A DNA stretch of 14,810 bases from Cyanobacteria bacterium UBA11153 (GTDB lineage: Bacteria; Cyanobacteriota; Cyanobacteriia; Cyanobacteriales; Coleofasciculaceae), in the NCBI GenBank assembly GCA_003511885.1, contig DOIX01000333.1:54214-69023 (forward strand), written 5' to 3'. A program made the translations under genes and the position numbers. Shown here one piece after another: positions 7,801 to 14,810 of the stretch. Numbering within the stretch: position 1 is the stretch's first letter; every line of letters begins with the position of its first letter. The notes beneath the pieces are model-generated. The model was not told where the DNA came from, ran no database searches, and saw nothing but the letters and a program-made list of their open reading frames with translations.

Positions 7801-7868
7801 CTGCCAATAGTGGATAGTGCGTTATGCGAAAGCTAACGCACCCTACAGATAGCACCTGTATCAGACAG
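7801..7868 (+). repeat. 68-bp direct repeat, copy 2
   Basis: Partner of 6096-6163. Its centre is an intact inverted repeat: GTGCGTTA (7817-7824) and TAACGCAC (7834-7841) enclose T-GCGAAAGC. GCGAAAGC is known from DNA biophysics as an unusually stable mini-hairpin, so this copy should fold well on single-stranded DNA. GTGCGTTA...TAACGCAC is a repeat theme common in cyanobacteria. Confidence 0.8.
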
Positions 7869-7940
7869 TGTCTTGGTAGCGCTATAAAAGCGCAGGAGCT
7901 TATTCTCACTTGCTATATGGAGGAGGGCTGCAAAAAATTA

Positions 7941-7971
7941 GATACCCAACTTCTTGAAGAAGTCAGGTATC
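7941..7971. repeat. Imperfect palindrome related to the 2590-2620 element
   Basis: GATACC-CA-ACTTCTT-G-AAGAAGT-CA-GGTATC: 13 of 15 stem positions pair, with two adjacent mismatches. It shares the ACTTCTTG/GAAGT core with the element at 2590-2620. It lies 37 nt upstream of GT39-like copy B. Confidence 0.7.
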
Positions 7972-8007
7972 TGGAGAAGGAGAACGTAAAAAACCATAAA
8001 CCGATCT

Positions 8008-9708
8008 ATGATTAAAAATAAACTAACCCAAAAATTACCTTTCCCCACAAATTCATTAAGATTCCTCATCATCACCGTATTAATACTGGGGATATTCTTC
8101 CGCCTCACCAACCTGGAGCGTAAAATCTATTGGTTTGACGAAACATACACCTCACTCCGCATCTCAGGTTATACCGAAACCGAAATAGTCCAAAAATTCT
8201 CCCAACCCCAAATAATTGGCATCCAAGACTTACAACACTACCAACACCTTAACCCCAACAGTACCCTAACAGACACAATCAAAAGCTTAATTCAAGAAGA
8301 TCCACAACATCCACCCCTCTACTATGTCACAGCCAGATTTTGGGCACAAATCTTCGGGACATCCGTAACCGCCATGAGAAGCCTACCTGCCCTACTCAGC
8401 CTACTCGCTTTCCCCAGCATTTATTGGCTGTGCCAAGAATTATTTCTATCACCCCTAAAAAAGAAATCCGCTAGCCCATCCACTACATTTGTTACCCCAT
8501 CCACTCCCCCATCCGCAACCAACATCGGCTGGCTAGCCGCAGCCATCCTCGCCGTATCCCCCTTCCACAACCTCTACGCCCAAGAAGCACGTCAATATAG
8601 CCTCTGGACAGTAACAATCTTACTATCAAGTGCTGCCCTACTCAGAGCCATCCGACTCAAAACCAAAGGAAGTTGGATTATCTATTTCATTACCCTTACC
8701 AGCAGTTTTTACACCTTTTTATTTTCCGCCTTAGTCGCCATTGGGCATGGTATTTATATCATAACCATCGAAAAATTCCGCCTTACCAAAACCATTATTT
8801 CCTATTGCCTAGCCTCCTTAGCCGCCATAATCCTATTTATGCCCTGGCTAGCGGTTGTGATGACAAGTCTCTCCCAAATCAACAAGGTTACCAATTGGGC
8901 AAATCAGAGAGCATCTTTCTGGCGATGGCTTCAAACCTTCATGGGTGTCTTAGCGAGAATTTTCATTGATTTCAACACTAGACCGCGAGACCCCTTAATC
9001 TATCTTATCGCGATCGCGATCGCAATTTTAGCCTTAATCGCCCTAGTGAGCTACTCATTCTATGAGTTAATGCGCCATACACCACAACGAGTCTGGCTAT
9101 TTATCGCCACCCTAGTGGGCGTATTTGCGATCGCCCTCATCCTACCAGATTTAATTTTCGGCGGCAATCGTTCCAGCCTCCGCTTTTTAACCCCCCTTAT
9201 TTTGGGTATTCAACTCGCCGTTGCCTACCTTCTAGCTACCAAGATTAGCCAAAATAGAAACTGGAGAGAAAATAAAACTTGGCAAATTGTTACCATCATC
9301 CTCCTCTCCTGTGGCATTCTCTCCTGTGCCGCCAATTCTCAAGCAGAAGTTTGGTGGAATAAGCATCTTAATTTTAGCAATCCAGCCGTTGCTGACATCG
9401 TTAACCAAGCACCCAACCCCATTCTCATTAGCGATGCTCAAATGCCCTATTTCCTAACCCTAAGCTATATATTAGATCCCAAAGTCAAACTCATGATACA
9501 ACCAAGATGCTACACTTGTAACCTCAATTCCAAAATATCATTTCAACCCTATATTCCTCAGATTCCCGATGGATTCACCGATATATTTTTATTCAAGCCA
9601 AAACCCTCCCCAGAATGGCTAGACGAATTAAAAAAACAGCAACTATATAAACCAGAACTAGTTTACAGCAATCCTGACGATTGGTTATGGAAATTAGAGA
9701 AACAGTAA
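8008..9708 (+). CDS. GT39-like polytopic membrane glycosyltransferase, copy B
   Basis: This 566-residue paralogue of copy A is colinear with it from the first codon. It keeps YWFDETYTSLRI (41-52, Asp44-Glu45), EDPQHPPLYY (97-106), the multi-pass hydrophobic core, the NSQAEVWW segment and the soluble tail with DAQMPYFLTLSY and CYTCNLNS. The Pro/Ser/Thr-rich loop after ELF (about 147-172) is a different sequence from that of copy A, and the C-terminal ~35 residues also differ. It should transfer a sugar from a polyprenyl-phosphate donor at the periplasmic face; two diverged copies could handle different sugars or acceptors. No good ribosome site precedes the ATG, which was chosen by alignment with copy A. 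C-ending codons are more frequent than in copy A. It converges on the sugar-phosphate transferase gene. Confidence 0.85.
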   Translation: MIKNKLTQKLPFPTNSLRFLIITVLILGIFFRLTNLERKIYWFDETYTSLRISGYTETEIVQKFSQPQIIGIQDLQHYQHLNPNSTLTDTIKSLIQEDPQHPPLYYVTARFWAQIFGTSVTAMRSLPALLSLLAFPSIYWLCQELFLSPLKKKSASPSTTFVTPSTPPSATNIGWLAAAILAVSPFHNLYAQEARQYSLWTVTILLSSAALLRAIRLKTKGSWIIYFITLTSSFYTFLFSALVAIGHGIYIITIEKFRLTKTIISYCLASLAAIILFMPWLAVVMTSLSQINKVTNWANQRASFWRWLQTFMGVLARIFIDFNTRPRDPLIYLIAIAIAILALIALVSYSFYELMRHTPQRVWLFIATLVGVFAIALILPDLIFGGNRSSLRFLTPLILGIQLAVAYLLATKISQNRNWRENKTWQIVTIILLSCGILSCAANSQAEVWWNKHLNFSNPAVADIVNQAPNPILISDAQMPYFLTLSYILDPKVKLMIQPRCYTCNLNSKISFQPYIPQIPDGFTDIFLFKPKPSPEWLDELKKQQLYKPELVYSNPDDWLWKLEKQ

Positions 9709-9804
9709 AATTATTTCTTGTTAGTTATTTGTTCTTGGTTATTTGTTTTTAAAACATTTACTTATTCCCTGTTACCCATTCCCCATTTCCTACCTCTGAC
9801 CTCT

Positions 9805-11247
9805 TTAATAAGCCCCTTCTGAATTAATCACCACCTTAATTGTTTCCATTAAAATCTGGAAATCCAAAGCCAGAGACCAATTCTGAATATAAGCCATATC
9901 CAGCCGAAAAACATCCTCAGAATCACCTACATCAGAGCGACCAGAAATTTGCCATAAACCAGTTATTCCCGGCAAAACCTCGTGACGAATTTGATGATGT
10001 TCGGAAAACCTTTCCACATCTCGTATGGGGAGAGGTCTAGGGCCAACCAAGCTCATTGTACCACACAATACATTAATTAATTGAGGTAATTCATCCAGAC
10101 TATAACGGCGGAGAAATCTCCCAATACTGGTAATCCGGGGGTCATTTTTCATCTTAAACAACACCCCTCCCTTCATTTCATTTTTATCCTCCAATTCTTG
10201 TTGAAAATCCGCCGCATTAATCACCATCGTGCGAAACTTCCATACCTTAAACTTACGCCCCTTCAATCCCACACGTTCTTGCTTATAAAATACCGGGCCG
10301 ATTGAGTTAAGTTTAATAGCAATCGCAATGATTAAAAACACAGGACTAATGCAGATTAACGCCACTCCTGATGCCAGAATATCAAAACCGCGCTTAATCC
10401 AAAAATCACTACCAACAATTGGTGGAGAACGAAACCGAATCGTTGTAAAACCATCAATCATTTTGATTTCTGACCACTGACTGGGTAAATCTAGACCAAG
10501 AGGTAAAACTCGTAGATCTATCCCCACATTTTTCAACTCCCAGAATAAAAAAATCGGATCTTTAACAGCGTGCCAAGAACAAATAAAGACCTCACTAACT
10601 CCTAATTCTTGGATATTTTCCAAAGTCTTAGCCCATGCTTCTGAGTTGCTCCGTACAGATAAATCTATTTCACCTTTAATATCAAATTGCCCAGCTTTTT
10701 CCAGTCGGCTTTTAGCCTTTTCAATATCCTGGAGATTGCCAATAATAAAGATAGCTTGTCGCCAGCTTCCGTGGGAACGTTGATTGACAATCGCTAGATG
10801 TAGCATCAAACGTTCCGCAAAGACAAAAATCAGAGACAGTCCCCAAGCGATTAAAAATGTGGAGCGAGATACAACCAGATCGCTGCCATAGAAAAAGGCA
10901 AGATTAAGTAGAACAATCTGACTCAAGATTAAAGATTTGATCAGATTCAAAAAGCTGCGTCGTCTATCGTCTGTGCCATAAAGTCCTGAAGCTGCCAGTA
11001 TGCCAATATTGATAATTAAAATAGGCAGAAGCAATCCAGTTTGCTTTTCTGAGGGGTTCCACAGCAGATTGAATGAATGAGTTGGTGTTCCCAGTTTCTC
11101 AGCAATCAGCCATGCCAAAGATAGCATCAGAGTATCCAGCATCAGGACAGTGATTACCCGCAGCCAACCTATTCCCAGCCCCCGACGAAGCTTCGCAATT
11201 AAGGGAGCGCGGAGATCGAGACTACTAACAGAATAATTTTTTTGCAT
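9805..11247 (-). CDS. Polyprenyl-phosphate sugar-1-phosphate transferase (WbaP/WcaJ type)
   Basis: This enzyme starts polysaccharide repeat units by moving a hexose-1-phosphate from a nucleotide sugar to undecaprenyl phosphate. In 480-residue numbering there are four N-terminal hydrophobic segments (about 31-50, 71-90, 103-120, 129-150), a soluble CoA-binding-like region (160-275), and a re-entrant hydrophobic helix after KRGFDILAS (285-312). The catalytic domain has GPVFYKQERVGLKGRKFKVW (317-336), RYSLDELPQLINVLCGTMSL (381-400, with the Asp385-Glu386 pair), VGPRPLP, and PGITGLWQISGRSDV (426-440). The end INSEGAY is typical. The frame extends to ATG 11274, but GGGGAG six nt before the ATG at 11247 makes that start better. 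It is the only initiating enzyme in the window. Glucose or galactose as first sugar cannot be decided. Confidence 0.92.
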   Translation of the reverse strand: MQKNYSVSSLDLRAPLIAKLRRGLGIGWLRVITVLMLDTLMLSLAWLIAEKLGTPTHSFNLLWNPSEKQTGLLLPILIINIGILAASGLYGTDDRRRSFLNLIKSLILSQIVLLNLAFFYGSDLVVSRSTFLIAWGLSLIFVFAERLMLHLAIVNQRSHGSWRQAIFIIGNLQDIEKAKSRLEKAGQFDIKGEIDLSVRSNSEAWAKTLENIQELGVSEVFICSWHAVKDPIFLFWELKNVGIDLRVLPLGLDLPSQWSEIKMIDGFTTIRFRSPPIVGSDFWIKRGFDILASGVALICISPVFLIIAIAIKLNSIGPVFYKQERVGLKGRKFKVWKFRTMVINAADFQQELEDKNEMKGGVLFKMKNDPRITSIGRFLRRYSLDELPQLINVLCGTMSLVGPRPLPIRDVERFSEHHQIRHEVLPGITGLWQISGRSDVGDSEDVFRLDMAYIQNWSLALDFQILMETIKVVINSEGAY

Positions 11248-11250
11248 TCT

Positions 11251-11260
11251 CTTCTCCCCG
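11251..11260 (-). promoter_or_regulatory. Ribosome binding site deciding the transferase start
   Basis: On the minus strand CGGGGAGAAG is followed by AGA and ATG (11247). The GGAG core is about six nt from that ATG. The upstream tandem ATGs at 11269-11274 have no such site. Confidence 0.6.
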
Positions 11261-11463
11261 ATAAGTTTCATCATTTTTCCAGAGCCGCCATAATATTGCA
11301 GCGTCTTATATTACTTGTAAAACAATAGTGAACGGATAGCTTCGATAAACTTTTGCCCTCCCTTTTTGCAATAGCTCTCTTGCCCTTGCTGGATGTATTA
11401 GGTTAAGAGGTTTCAGATTTTTATCTAGTACAAAAACGCGCATTAGTGCCGCCTCTCATTTCT

Positions 11464-11690
11464 GGTTAAGTTTGCCTCGCTCAGTTAACTTGGCTTTTTA
11501 CGTTCAACACACTGCTTGGTTGTCCCGCCCTTGCCGTTTAATGCTGAACCTCAGAGCTTGGAGCTGGCACGTACCCCAAGATGAGATGACCGAATTAACT
11601 GTTTACTCATTACTGAGTGAGCTGGTCAACGTAGGACTCTTTCAAGCCCCCGCTATACCGCCTAAGTGGTTAGCGGCGGGTCGTTAACTC
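11464..11690 (+). ncRNA. Probable HEARO / omega RNA (IscB-type), without IscB
   Basis: The stretch codes for nothing convincing but is dense in stems. GTTAAGTT (11465-11472) pairs fully, with wobbles, with AACTTGGC (11487-11494). GACC (11588-11591) and GGTC (11624-11627) enclose the hairpin ACTCA-TTAC-TGAGT (11605-11618). The 3' end is CCGCTA-t-ACC (11650-11659) paired with GGT-TAGCGG (11668-11676), followed by CGGGTCGTTAACTC. The run GTAGGACTCTTTCAAGCC, the hairpin and GTTAACTC recall the conserved 3' end of HEARO RNAs, the guide-RNA scaffolds encoded just upstream of IscB endonucleases. Here no IscB frame follows: downstream there is only non-coding DNA. It could be a stand-alone omega RNA or the relic of an IS200/IS605-like element; a TnpB right end is the main alternative. 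The match is from memory, and the 5' limit is uncertain. Confidence 0.5.
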
Positions 11691-12296
11691 CTTCTGTTGA
11701 TTTGGTTTCAACATGTTACTGTCTCCATTCCCATCTCCACACAGCCAGTGATGTTAATCTTTCGCCAGTCAAAAAAAATTTACTTGGGATCCCAGACAGA
11801 GCCGATATCTCAATCAATATTCACAATTTTACCCCTTCGTTAAGAAATAAACACCAAATAATATGGAGATTCTTGAATATTCTCAATCGAATCTATTACC
11901 CTCTGTCAGAGAGCGATTGACTTGAGAGATTGCCTATCGCCCATCCCATCTACCAATTCTCCTAACTCTCAAAGCTTTCACCCGTATTTGTCGCATACAA
12001 TACATAACTTGGGAGGAAGAACCATTCTTCTCCATCTCCCCCCCCTCTCCTGGGGTTGTTTCATTTTCCCTTGAAAAATTGGGGATCGGGGGGCAGAGGG
12101 ATCTCTATCGGGAGAGAATGAGGGTTTGTCGTAATTATTAATCCCTAATTTTCTTCTTCCAGGATTTAGAACATCAAAATCTCTCCCAGTCTGCTTTCTG
12201 GCTATATCAAATTTCGATAATGAAACATTCCTGCCCACTCTCCTATCTCCCCCTCTGTAAAAAAATATTAAGTTTTGCACCAGGAACTTCAGTTGC
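11691..12296. other. Long intergenic DNA, no gene recognised
   Basis: Frames here are short and give low-complexity or arginine-rich peptides with no motif, so I call none. The only structure seen is a small GTTGA/TCAAC hairpin just after the RNA (11696-11712), a C-run at 12038-12045, and G-rich DNA at 12081-12100 with the runs GGGG, GGGGGG and GGG. The C-rich and G-rich stretches could pair weakly across about 40 nt. It may contain promoter DNA for either divergent flanking gene, but no clear -10/-35 pair was found. Confidence 0.5.
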
Positions 12297-12322
12297 ATTT
12301 TGCAACAAATTTGTTGCAAAAT
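12297..12322. promoter_or_regulatory. Perfect 26-bp palindrome, possible operator
   Basis: Each half reads ATTTTGCAACAAA, with no spacer. An extra overlapping GTTGC-ATTTT-GCAAC lies at 12292-12305. A spacerless palindrome is a poor RNA hairpin but suits a dimeric DNA-binding protein. It lies about 280 bp upstream of the EF-G-like gene. No regulator can be named. Confidence 0.45.
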
Positions 12323-12600
12323 CTAGTTCATCTTCATATAAATTTAAACTTTATTCACGTCTATTAATCTTACTTAACTTTCCAGGGATTTTATTTTACA
12401 AGAGATTGCGAGATGCGGATCGTTGATACCAGAATGCGCTAATTTTAGCTTAATGTCGCCATCAGGCTCAGAGCAAGGGAAGTTGTTCAACTCAGGCTAG
12501 TCACAACGGCAGATCCGAATCATCACCATCAAAAGCCCTCATCCTCTGGCTGAACTAACCTGAACATGTACATCCTAGTTATTAATCTGGGGGAAAGATC
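12323..12600 (+). other. Upstream region of the EF-G-like gene
   Basis: No gene seen. It ends in CTGGGGGAAAGATC before the GTG start, so a purine-rich ribosome site with G-run at 12590-12594 is present. A small AT-rich dyad GCTAA-TT-TTAGC is at 12438-12449. No convincing promoter could be chosen by eye. Confidence 0.45.
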
Positions 12601-14670
12601 GTGAACCAAAAAGTAGTATCCGCCACTCGTAATGTGGCAATAGTTGGTCCTTATTTAAGCGGAAAGACAACACTGTTAGAAAGTTTGTTGTTTGTTACCG
12701 GAGCAATTTCTCGCAAAGGTAGCATCAAAGAGGGAAATACAGTGGGCGATGGTGTGGCTGAAGCACGCGATCGCAAAATGACAGTAGAAGTGGGTGCGGC
12801 TACCACCGAATATCAAGGAATTCGCTTTAACTTCCTCGACTGTCCCGGCTCCATTGAGTTTAGCCAAGAAACTTACAATGCCTTAATTGGAGTTGATGCC
12901 GCTGTTGTAGTTTGCGAACCAGTTAGCGATCGCGTTTTGACTCTCGCACCTCTCTTCAAATTTCTCGATGACTGGAAAATTCCTCATCTGGTTTTAATCA
13001 ACAAAATCGATCGCCTTACTTGTACTGACGGGGCTTGGGGGGAACGTTACCGCGAAATCTTAGATGCCCTCAAATCAGTTTCAACTCGTCCATTAATACC
13101 CCATCAATACCCGATTGGCCAAGGAGAAGAGCTAATCGGGTTTATCGATTTAGTCACCGAACAAGCCTATCATTATCATCCTGGTGCGCCAGCGGATCCA
13201 GTCCCTTTACCGGAGTCTTTACGAGAACAAGAACATGCGGCAAGGGCAGAAATGCTGGAAGCTTTGGCAGATTTTGACGATCATCTCTTGGAAGAATTAT
13301 TAGCAGAAATTGAACCACCTCAAGATGAAATTATCCAAGATTTGAAAATGGAATTAGGGGCAGATTTAATTGTCCCAGTATTCATTGGTGTCGCCGAACA
13401 AGATTACGGAGTTCGCCATCTCATTGATGCCCTATTACGAGAAGCACCCACACCAGAAACCACTGCGGAACGTCGAGGCTTAAATAGTAATTCAAACAAA
13501 CCTGTAGCACAAGTTCTCAAAACCTATTACAGCCCCCAAGGTGGCAAACTTTCCCTCGTCCGAGTCTGGCAAGGTCAACTTACAGATGGTATCGTTCTCA
13601 ATAATGTACGAGCAGGTGGTTTATATCGCTTACTCGGTCAGCAACAAAACTCCCTATCTGTAGCCGAAGCTGGTGAAATTATTGCCATTGGACGTTTAGA
13701 AGGCATTCAAACAGGCGATACCCTTACCGTCGATCAATCCTCAGTTAAATTAGCAAAAGCTGAGGCAGCAGCCCCAGTTTATGCCCTAGCAATTACACCA
13801 GAAAATCGCAAAGATGAAGTCAAACTTTCTGGTGCATTGGGTAAATTGATGGAAGAAGATGTGGCTTTAGCCTGGGAACAACATGGCGATACCCATGAAA
13901 TTATTCTCTGGGGACAGGGTAACATTCATCTCGAAGTTGCCCTAGCACGGCTGCGGCGCAAATATAACCTCCCCATGACAACTCACCTACCGCGAGTTCC
14001 CTACAAAGAAACCATCCGCAAACATACTACATCCCACGGTCGCTACAAGCACCAAAGTGGGGGACACGGGCAGTTTGGCGATGTTTATCTGGACATCAAA
14101 CCTGTCCTCCGTGGTGAAGGATTTAACTTCTCGGAAACTATTGTGGGTGGTGTTGTACCCAAGCAATATATCCCTGGCGTGGAAATTGGCGTGCGGGAAT
14201 ATTTAGCCCACGGACCATTGGGTTTTCCAGTCGTGGATGTCGCTGTGACACTGACTAATGGCTCCTACCATTCAGTAGATAGTTCCGAACAAGCCTTTAA
14301 GCAAGCCGCACGATTAGCCATGACAGAGGGAATGCCCAAGTGCGAACCTGTCCTTTTAGAACCCATTATGTCCGTCCAAGTCTCAGCCCCGACAGAGTTT
14401 ACCTCCAAAGTCCTTCAACTGTTAACAGGCCGTCGCGGACAAATTCTCGGCTATGAAGGGCTGACGGATTGGAAAGGTTGGGATAGCGTCTCAGCATATT
14501 TACCTCAAGCCGAAATGCACGATTTTATTGTCGAATTGCGATCGCTAACTTTGGGTACTGGCTTCTTCAATTGGCAGTACGATCATCTTCAAGAAGTTCC
14601 CGAAAAGCTAACAGAAAAAGTCCTCACCACTTCTGGGAATGGCAACGGCAAAGGCAATGGCAAAGGATAA
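12601..14670 (+). CDS. Elongation factor G-like translation GTPase (EF-G2 type)
   Basis: This 689-residue protein has the EF-G architecture: a GTPase domain (about 8-285), a domain II barrel (300-380), domain III (393-465), domain IV from VPYKETIRK with HKHQSGGHGQFGDV-like core (467-590), and domain V to about 665. The GTPase motifs depart from housekeeping EF-G. G1 is GPYLSGKTT (16-24) instead of AHIDAGKTT, and G3 is DCPGSIEF (80-87) instead of DTPGHVDF, so the catalytic histidine is a serine. G4 is a normal NKID (134-137). Such divergent factors, seen in cyanobacteria and alphaproteobacteria and labelled EF-G-like or EF-G2, have no settled role. The C-terminus adds a Gly/Asn/Lys tail. Start is GTG with a G-rich ribosome site. 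Hydrolysis may be slow or used outside normal elongation, which is inference. Confidence 0.88.
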   Translation: MNQKVVSATRNVAIVGPYLSGKTTLLESLLFVTGAISRKGSIKEGNTVGDGVAEARDRKMTVEVGAATTEYQGIRFNFLDCPGSIEFSQETYNALIGVDAAVVVCEPVSDRVLTLAPLFKFLDDWKIPHLVLINKIDRLTCTDGAWGERYREILDALKSVSTRPLIPHQYPIGQGEELIGFIDLVTEQAYHYHPGAPADPVPLPESLREQEHAARAEMLEALADFDDHLLEELLAEIEPPQDEIIQDLKMELGADLIVPVFIGVAEQDYGVRHLIDALLREAPTPETTAERRGLNSNSNKPVAQVLKTYYSPQGGKLSLVRVWQGQLTDGIVLNNVRAGGLYRLLGQQQNSLSVAEAGEIIAIGRLEGIQTGDTLTVDQSSVKLAKAEAAAPVYALAITPENRKDEVKLSGALGKLMEEDVALAWEQHGDTHEIILWGQGNIHLEVALARLRRKYNLPMTTHLPRVPYKETIRKHTTSHGRYKHQSGGHGQFGDVYLDIKPVLRGEGFNFSETIVGGVVPKQYIPGVEIGVREYLAHGPLGFPVVDVAVTLTNGSYHSVDSSEQAFKQAARLAMTEGMPKCEPVLLEPIMSVQVSAPTEFTSKVLQLLTGRRGQILGYEGLTDWKGWDSVSAYLPQAEMHDFIVELRSLTLGTGFFNWQYDHLQEVPEKLTEKVLTTSGNGNGKGNGKG

Positions 14671-14741
14671 CTAGTCTAATTGATTGTGTCGGTTGGGTCT
14701 TATAGCAACAGCCACAGCGGTTAGGACACAGAGAGATTGGT

Positions 14742-14810
14742 AGGGGCGAAGCAAGAGGGCGATAACCTTGGCAACAAACCCTAAATATTTATATCCTCTT
14801 GCTTCACCCT
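14742..14810. repeat. Inverted-repeat element, running to the window edge
   Basis: The left arm AGGGGCGAAGCAAGAGG (14742-14758) and the right arm CCTCTTGCTTCACCCT (14795-14810) are reverse complements apart from one inserted and one changed base. About 36 nt of AT-rich DNA separates them. It resembles the short GGGGCGAAGC palindromic elements of filamentous cyanobacteria. The outer end may lie beyond the window. Confidence 0.7.

Noticed and set aside
7824..8015. 63-codon frame before GT39-like copy B
   Set aside because: Most of it is made of the 68-bp repeat and the 7941-7971 palindrome read as codons.
11472..11687. 71-codon frame inside the structured RNA region
   Set aside because: The peptide is unlike any family I know, and the DNA is better explained by RNA stems with wobble pairing.
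11978..12319. 113-codon minus-strand frame rich in Arg, Gly and Pro
   Set aside because: Composition follows the C-run and G-rich stretch; no ribosome site or motif.
12676..12867. Minus-strand frame within the EF-G-like gene
   Set aside because: It is opposite the GTPase G1-G3 region, which is clearly coding on the plus strand.
1..14810. CRISPR array, tRNA, rRNA or a complete transposase
   Set aside because: No regular repeat-spacer pattern, cloverleaf or transposase frame was seen by eye on either strand.

Overview
The window is cyanobacterial DNA, most likely from a filamentous, repeat-rich species. The octamer GCGATCGC (HIP1) occurs many times, for example near 6402, 6680, 9009-9016 (overlapping copies), 9128, 12769, 12927 and 14540. 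Several palindromic repeats of the kind scattered through cyanobacterial genomes are also present. This is a judgement from sequence character; no database was searched.

Most of the window (about 190-11250) is a surface or extracellular polysaccharide locus. From left to right it holds a truncated sulfotransferase (188-412), a GT4 glycosyltransferase (445-1653, +), a SAM methyltransferase (1803-2480, -), a gene relic with an embedded palindrome (2546-2752), a second GT4 glycosyltransferase (2921-4189, +), and a GT39-like polytopic membrane glycosyltransferase overlapping it (4171-5865, +). Next come decayed exostosin-like fragments (about 6058-6390), an intact exostosin (GT47-like) gene (6547-7659, +), a second GT39-like paralogue (8008-9708, +) and, converging on it, the polyprenyl-phosphate sugar-1-phosphate transferase that would start the repeat unit on the lipid carrier (9805-11247, -). 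A workable scheme is that the initiating transferase loads the first sugar on undecaprenyl phosphate, the GT4 and exostosin enzymes extend it on the cytoplasmic side, the methyltransferase and formerly the sulfotransferase decorate it, and the GT39-like proteins add sugars from lipid-linked donors on the periplasmic side. No flippase, polymerase or Wza/Wzc-type export gene is visible, so the locus is incomplete here or split elsewhere.

The centre of the locus has been rearranged by tandem duplication. The two GT39-like genes are paralogues. The exostosin gene is preceded by a dead copy of its own 5' end about 300 bp upstream and by a short copy of its 3' end. A 68-bp repeat occurs at 6096-6163 and again at 7801-7868.

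From 11248 to 12600 there is 1.35 kb without a convincing protein gene, between divergent genes. It contains a structured stretch (about 11464-11690) that I read as a solitary HEARO/omega RNA of the IscB type with no IscB gene beside it, and a perfect 26-bp palindrome (12297-12322). The right end carries an EF-G-like translation GTPase (12601-14670, +) with altered G1 and G3 motifs, followed by one end of an inverted-repeat element that runs to the window edge.
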